Below, one piece after another: positions 57,566-64,000 of a stretch of 64,000 bases of DNA (positions within the stretch are counted from its first letter, which is position 1; every line of letters begins with the position of its first letter). This DNA is from Plasmopara viticola (lineage: Eukaryota; Oomycota; Peronosporomycetes; Peronosporales; Peronosporaceae): positions 248,001 through 312,000 of the forward strand of contig MBPM02000036.1 in NCBI GenBank assembly GCA_001695595.3, given 5' to 3'. The position numbers and the translations under genes were made by a program. Under the pieces are notes generated by a model, which did no database searches, had not been told where the DNA came from, and worked only from the letters and a program-made list of their open reading frames with translations.

Positions 57566-59159
57566 CAAAGACGAACCAGGGTTACATACAGATCCAATAG
57601 CTTTAAGGTACTTTTTTCCATAAACTGGGGGGTTTCCTTTCTCTCTTAAAGTGTCTTAAAGTGACATCAGGTTGTGTATACAATATTTGGCAGTGGTTGA
57701 GAAGATAAGGCGTGGCTTTCACTACTTCTCCTCTTTTTGTGCATATTTGAACACCTAGATATCTCCACAGTCATCAAATTCCGAGAAGACGGTGTAGGAG
57801 TGCTATAAAAAATAGGGTGCGGAAGGGCATCAATGTTCCCTATTATGCAATACGAGTATTGTAGAACAAGTATAGATAACAAATTGCTTATTTGATGGTG
57901 CCGCAATGATAAATTTGGGATCTCACGTTTTTTCGGGATATATTTGATTTGTCTTGTCAATATAGAAAGTTGCTCGTTATATACTTCGGCTATTCTCATC
58001 GACGCTGCGAGAAAAATTGACTCAAGAGCTTACATCCCTTTCATATTGCGCGCTCGTACGACTCTAAGTAGACTTACTAAAGATTTTTGCGAGGCTTATA
58101 TTTCCTCTAATTAAGAATACACGCATCAATCTACAAGCTAGGGTTAGCCTTTTTGCAAAAATGTTAAATTATATAGATTGCTCTACAGTCATATTGCAGC
58201 GACAAACTTTAATTTTCATAGCCTTTTCTTTTTTGATGCAATCGTCATCTGTACCCAGATTAGCTCTGGAGCAGATTTACAAATGTGGGATTACATATAA
58301 TTACAAATGATTCTGTACGGCGAAGTGGGAACTCGTCTTCTGAAGATCCATTCCATACACTCCATTTGTCTCAAAATATTGCAAGATTGCTTTTATTTTA
58401 TCAAGAACTTTTTTCCTCACGTGTTAAATGAAAGCCTAAAATTCTAAGTGTTCTTGCTGCTGCGCGTCTGTACTGGTCAAATTACGAGTGCGTCCACATT
58501 AGAAAAATTAAAAGCTCTATCGACAAAAAACGTTTGTCCGGCATATACAACGGATGCCGATATACCTCTTCAAATATTTGCAGCGGTAGTTGGTGGCGTA
58601 TTCTTGACGGTGATTACAGAAAAAACGCTGTAAGTGGACAGAAGGTAAGCTTAATTACAAGGTAGATCGGGCAAATCTATACCGAGTCGCTCTTTCGAGA
58701 AAGTACGCTGTAAGTACATTATAATTCTGGCGGCATATGATGCTTAACTAGCCAGTCATTAGCATTTTGGACGCAATGATGTCGTGTAGCGATCGGCAAT
58801 CTGTCCCTGGATGTTAACAAAGGCTGTCCAGCTATTGAAAGCTCGCTTGATAATGTCTGCGGCAAACCACCCGTAGAGATATCGCCAAACTCACAGTAAA
58901 CGTACTAAGGACCACAAGTGCGATCCGATACTTTCTTACGGTCGCAGTCGATCAGTATATTTGTTTTGCTTAGGCTGCCGAAGTACAAAAAATGGAGCAA
59001 CGTTTTGTGAGTTTTGTTAGCCTAGTGAGCAAATGGACTCATTAGGTACAGGGCCGAAACAGCAGCCTTGCTCCTTAATCGTGTCTTTAGATATCATAAA
59101 CTCCCGGTTCCTTTTTCATACACTCGTGTTGTCAGAAAACATGAACTCCCAATTTGTCG
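57566..59159. other. gene-poor spacer
   Basis: AT-rich, only short frames, nothing recognised. Confidence 0.35.
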
Positions 59160-59515
59160 TGCACCAAGCCCAGAATTACGAGGCAAGCCAATCTGTAAGG
59201 ACCTGCAAAATGACAATTCTGCGGCTCACACGTTCGCTTCTTTTCGCAGCTAGTTGATGCTGGCGGATCGCCGGACATTCATGAGGTCTAATTTCGGTTT
59301 TGGTTTTTCGGATTTCGTCAGCGATGCAAGCTTGATTGAGTTCACGTACCTTCTGAAGTATTAATTAGACAGTGCCATCAGGGAATAAGTAGCAAGGCTC
59401 ACTCTACCGCCATGATTTGGCAGATTGCTAGGACCTCACAACAGCACATCATTCTAAAACGGATGGCTACACAGAAATAGTCACTCATGCGCTCGTAGAC
59501 ACACTACAAAAAAGG
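59160..59515 (+). mobile_element. Gypsy integrase relic, copy 4
   Basis: Near 59195-59260 is a decayed zinc-binding end (VRTCK...). FGFGFSDF near 59293-59316 stands where MDFVFGLP is found in intact copies. At 59440-59509 one frame reads TAHHSKTDGYTEIVTHALVD, matching STADHPQTDGQTERVNRVLE of the core. It is inactive and of the same lineage as 6199 and 42540. Confidence 0.6.
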
Positions 59516-62500
59516 CACCCCATTTGTGGTCAACCAGCTAGATAGGAGCCGCAATCTAGCTTGTGTTTAACTCAAGCTGGGTTTTTTCTTAAGTCAAAAG
59601 CAGGTATACGACTTTGCACAAAATCGACTTATTCGAATTAGTTGGGCAAGAGGGGATTGTATCCGTCTTAAAAAAGCTCGATTTGTTGACAGACACGAGA
59701 AGAGAAAGTAATTTATTACATATAGTATAGTATTCAAGACACAAAAAGTCTAGCACTGAAAAAAACTTTGAGCAATGGATTTTATTAGCGAACCTTTAAG
59801 AGTTTGTGTGCGGCATAATTATCATCCTTAGTCCATGTTAGCGAGCCCTTGATTTTCTGTGTGGGTGGCTCGAGGAAAATAACGACCTTTATAACTTAAG
59901 GGTTTCAAGGTGGTTTCAATATCAAACAAAACTGATCTCTGCTCGAATGTGCGGATTAAGCGAATGCAAATGGCCATACGTCAGCTGTAAAGGTATACTG
60001 CCATCGCCTTACTGCCCATCGGCTATAAAGCTTAGCATTTTACAGGCTGTGCAAGTGAAGTTGGCCGAGTCTGGAGCTCATTACAAATGGAAGCAACTTC
60101 TTGGCGTTGTTTGGACATCTGACACTATTACGTCCGCCGATCGATCCGAATCTTAATCTCGCAGGTCACATGACCAAATATGTCTACCTGGCTAAGCGAT
60201 AGATCCGCAGATGCTATAGTATAAGCTGCGGCTTAACCATCGAGCTAAACTTCAAAAGCTATCTCAATTGCGAGCACTTGGATGCATGGAATTTGTTGCT
60301 CGTCGCCGAGAAAGCATTTCGCCCAGCCTAGAGCGCGTTGTGAGCCAAAAACACTTTTGCGAGCGCCTTAAAATTCTTCTATATTGGCTTGATTACATCG
60401 CTGTACAGACCTCGTGGGAGTCTGTATGAAAGTGGATACGATAAGTATTTCCTTACTAAGTCGAAATCATTGTGTTCTAAAGAAAGCCTCAACCCGACGA
60501 GAACAATAAAATTGTTTTTGGGAGGAGAACAGCGAAGAAAAACTTGATTTTCCATTATGCTTTTCCGGATCAAATTCTTGTTTCTATAGAAGGATACCCG
60601 TGTGCCCGCCGACTTGGATTCAGTCACCAATGCTTAACAGGGCTGCTTAGCAAAGTGGAAACCGACAATATGGCCGGTCTAAGCAATCCATGCCCGTTAT
60701 AAAGTAAATCGATGAAGTGGACCTTCATTTTGCTCAAGTGCGTCAAAGGGTCGCCGACAGAAACTTTGTCCTAAGCGTTGATCACCATTTGCCAGATGCG
60801 CTATCGGCGAAATATTACGTCTTAATGTTACATCCGTGTGTGTGTGTGATTAATATACATCATTGGGTCTTTGCCCCTGGGTGCATGACATCTCTCAAAG
60901 AATAAACAAGGTGCAATTGACTACCAGTTGTACACACAAAGTTACGGTTTTTTGAAATAGTATAACATTCATTTAAGCACTTTGAGGCGTTAAGAGCCTT
61001 TCCGGACCGGCAAACAATCTTATGACCATGAATATAGACCCATGGCTGAGAAAGCAGCGTATATAAATCAACTTCGTTTTGACTGATCAATGTGATAGTT
61101 TCAAACTATTGTAAAGGCTGATTGACTTTTGTTTGAAAATTTAAGGATTATGGCAGCACGGAGTCATTTCATGGTTTTGAGATCGAGTCAATCCTAGGAA
61201 TGCCCTCACTAATACACAGAAAGCCCGGATCGATCGGATAGACGTGAGCTTTATGTGCCAGTCGCCCACTCCGTCACAATTCTACTAAATCAATACGTCC
61301 AGTATGAGGTCTGAGTGTTTTCTACGACTGTTATATCTCCTCTACGAAAAGTTAAGTCGGTCATGATGCAAATAATTAAGATAACTGCTAAACGGCTGGG
61401 TCACAAAACAATGATTTAATTAAAAACAAACATGGTGCCTTGGCACTTAAAGACATAAAACAACATTTGCCTTTAAATAAATGGCTGCGAAACTGCGCTC
61501 GTGCCTTAAACGGCAAGTCAAAATGGGGGGGGATCTCTCACGAAATAGCCGCTTGAGCGAAGAAGGCTCTGAAAAAATATTAGAGGGTATTCAAGCCTAG
61601 ACCCCAACCCTTTAAATTTTTCCGACCACTTAATTGGTTGGATACTGAATAAAGGTTCAGTATGCTTGAAGCTCAGGGCGCTCGCGGAATTGAATCTGCT
61701 TCATCACGCGCTTCATGTAGGGGTGCAGCTGACCTTGCTTGTATGATAGCGCTAAACACAATTGCATTTGCCATAAAGGTATGCTTTATCGTGAGAATCA
61801 GCAGCGTCTGCGCAATTGAATATATGCGCTTAAAATTACTTTTAGCGTAGGTCCTGTTGTTCAGGCCAGAACTGCTTTGAAGCAGCCCCGGACCCCCGAG
61901 GCTCTTAAATAAGTGATTTACCCCTTCGTCTATATTACCCTTGAGCATTACAGTCGGATGTACCAGCCGCGCGTCCCAACTTTCCTCCCTACTACACCTG
62001 AGTGTGAAGTTTAATTTTTTAACAGATCAGAGCAAAGAAAACATAACGCGTTCTTAAGTACGTTGTGGATGGTATCAAAAGCCAATAGTCAATGTCTTGT
62101 ACACGTCCCGTCATTTCCAATGCAGCACGGAAACTACATGAGTAGCCGGGCGAATGCTATAGTTTCTTCGTATTACACGTATATTTAAAATTTGTAATCG
62201 TGATATACATCTTGAATTCCACTGACAGGGATGTTTTACGTCTGAAAGTTCGTTGCATTAAATTGATGAACGCAATGCAGACGAATGTAAAGTCAATGTA
62301 TGCTAGTTGAAGTTCGCTATCACATTCTTTTCTGGAAGATGTACCTTATAATTTCGAAGATGCTCCTAGGGTCGCACAATTCTTTATCGTCAATACGAGT
62401 TTAATCGAAGTTTGTAGTAATGCAGACAGCTTTGTGGGAGTAGAATGTAAGGCAAAGAAAAGTGACACGACTGAGAAAGGAGTTGAGGAAGAAGAAGTCA

Positions 62501-62728
62501 TGGTGCAGCATGTGCCGGCTTGAGCCAACGTTAGAGATATGTGTCCCAAAGTTTTGGAGCTTAAGTTGTTTATGAAGATGAGAGCAAGTTTACGCCTTGC
62601 TGTTGCTGCATGGCAAATGCGTAAAGCTATAGCTCATCTAAGTTAAAGGCGATAAGAATTAAACAACAACGACAACAAGAAATTTGTTACCGGGAAGTTT
62701 GAGACTTCAGCCATTTCGATTGTAGTTC
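59516..62728. other. gene-poor repeat-like region
   Basis: Short frames at 59947-60156, 60379-60630 and 61673-61948 are unrecognised. A run of nine g lies near 61525-61534. No gene can be supported in 3.2 kb. Confidence 0.35.
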
Positions 62729-62791
62729 TGCTGGACCACATCTTGTACGTAAAGACGGTTCTCGGCATTACGTACAATACGTGGTCCAGCA
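62729..62791. repeat. foldback inverted repeat, 24-bp arms
   Basis: Arms 62729-62752 (starting tgctggaccaca) and 62768-62791 are reverse complements at 22 of 24 positions around a 15-base loop. It could be two opposed LTR or transposon ends or a hairpin transcript. Confidence 0.75.
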
Positions 62792-63520
62792 ATTAAGTAC
62801 ATGGCTTAAAGAAACAAAACATAATTCGTAATAAGGAGGTTATGCTAAAGCTTTTCTCCTCTCACAATTGGTGTGTTACACGTTGTGGTCTCAATACCAT
62901 TTTCCATACTACCGGGATCTATCATCTAACACTAAATATCTGAAGTGCCACCTTGTCTTGTTTGCTTTTAGTTATTAACATACAGAATGCTTCTCCAACA
63001 AGATGCACTGTCAAATCAACCTACGATCCCATATGAGAGAAGACTGTGTCTCTTCGTGGAGCACGTTATCTAGATGTTAGAAAGCTAACAAAATGAGCAG
63101 CAATAAAGATCGTTTATTTTGCAGCCACAACAAACAAGTTGACGAAATAAAAAGCCTTTACAAATAGACATCTAGGTTGGGGTACGTACTCGCTTTTTGG
63201 CAGCCTTTATTTGCTCGCTAACAAAGTTTAGCTTGTCCGTCATGATGTCTAGAGAACTTGCAGGTAATAATGTTCATGCTGCACACTTCGCCTGGATTAT
63301 CTCATCTGCTTGTACGTCTGCAAGATAATTAATTGGTTTCCAGATGAAAGACGCTTGTTGCTATGACGACATGGATGACTTCAATGTCAGGAAAGCAAAT
63401 GATACACGCTTTGGGAGGCAGAATCACCGTACTCAATACCGATTCATGTTCTCCAAAGATGAAAGGAATTGGCGACAGAAGCTTCTGTAAGCGTCGATAA
63501 TGATAGAAAGGACATTTCTT
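62792..63520. other. gene-poor spacer
   Basis: Nothing recognised; short frames only. Confidence 0.35.
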
Positions 63521-63946
63521 TGGCCGATAATGATCTCAGCACTTCACACGAGCGATTATACGTTTGGTTATTTATGGCCGTACATCATCCCAGCACTTTA
63601 AAAGAGCAAATATACGTTTAGTTGTGACTCTATTGCGTCTGCACGGGTCTAGAACGGGTCATTCTAGACCCGTGCAGACGCAATAGAGTCACAACCCTCC
63701 AAGCCAATCATTCACCTAAGCCAATTGGAATGATTTACCGTCCGAGCGCAATCACCTCGCCATCGAGGCGCAATTTTTACGAATTCGACGGCCTCAGATA
63801 CGTCCAATCAAGCTTCCTGGACATGCAGACACGCGTTCTAAGCGTACCTAAGCGAGTTCTGCTCCATTTAAAGCGCCGGTTTTTTCTTCTATTCCGAACA
63901 AAGCGAATATTCGCCGTTTTAAAGTGCTGGGATGATGTAGGGCCAT
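63521..63946. repeat. nested repeat: tandem 54-bp units plus perfect 34-bp inverted repeat
   Basis: Two direct imperfect copies of a 54-base unit begin at 63521 and 63575 (tggccg...cagcactt...tatacgttt). A third, inverted copy ends at 63946 (aaagtgctgggatgatgt). Between them, 63621-63654 and 63662-63695 are perfect 34-base reverse complements with a 7-base loop. The right side (63720-63850) resembles LTR-type DNA (cacctcgccatcgaggcgc forms a small hairpin). It is probably the product of opposed or rearranged LTR ends. No coding capacity was seen. Confidence 0.75.
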
Positions 63947-64000
63947 CGATTGCAGCCTTTCCTCCTATTAAGCAGCTGGAGCGAATCATGGCATTTGGGC

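Noticed and set aside
1..64000. CRISPR arrays, operons, ribosome binding sites or bacterial promoters
   Set aside because: No regularly spaced direct repeats were seen and the gene content is eukaryotic.

Overview
The window looks like nuclear DNA of a plant-pathogenic oomycete (Peronosporales: Phytophthora or downy-mildew type). The evidence is the combination of a signal peptide-RILR effector, a Crinkler (CRN) with an N-terminal MVKL... domain and an HVLVV motif, a secreted Kazal inhibitor, WY-like effectors and START-FYVE proteins. Genes are nearly intron-poor and sit in AT-rich DNA full of decayed transposons. Genus and species cannot be fixed from the sequence alone. No tRNA, rRNA or CRISPR was found.

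Layout. 0-12 kb: a small tail-anchored RXLR-type effector (398-778, minus), then repeat-derived DNA with a decayed Ty3/Gypsy pol (5445-6628) and a 43-bp-arm hairpin. 12-26 kb: a conserved gene island with two paralogous START-FYVE genes (12432-15785 and 21697-24360). The first also carries a C-terminal PUB-like domain; the second has lost that domain and the basic FYVE signature. Next, convergent with the second, is a UVSSA-like transcription-coupled repair gene (24686-26200, minus) with one 63-bp intron. 26-32 kb: a MITE-like inverted-repeat element, a SINE copy with target-site duplications, and a broken CRN gene with P-loop NTPase and nuclease-like parts.

32-42 kb: the strangest stretch. 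A decayed SF3/D5-like helicase-primase (minus) and decayed capsid-like open frames suggest an old integrated DNA virus or polinton-like element. It is interrupted by a Kazal inhibitor gene, a second SINE and a MULE transposase relic. 42-54 kb: an effector cluster built by segmental duplication, with two apparently intact 576- and 547-aa WY-like secreted proteins, one inverted pseudogene and one fragment cut off next to a third SINE. A multi-copy oomycete DDE-type transposase relic lies between them. 54-64 kb: further Gypsy integrase relics of at least two lineages and two more foldback inverted repeats, one with perfect 34-bp arms.

Together the window shows a small housekeeping island embedded in a fast-evolving effector and transposon compartment. 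Effector genes there are duplicated, inverted, truncated and flanked by SINE insertions.
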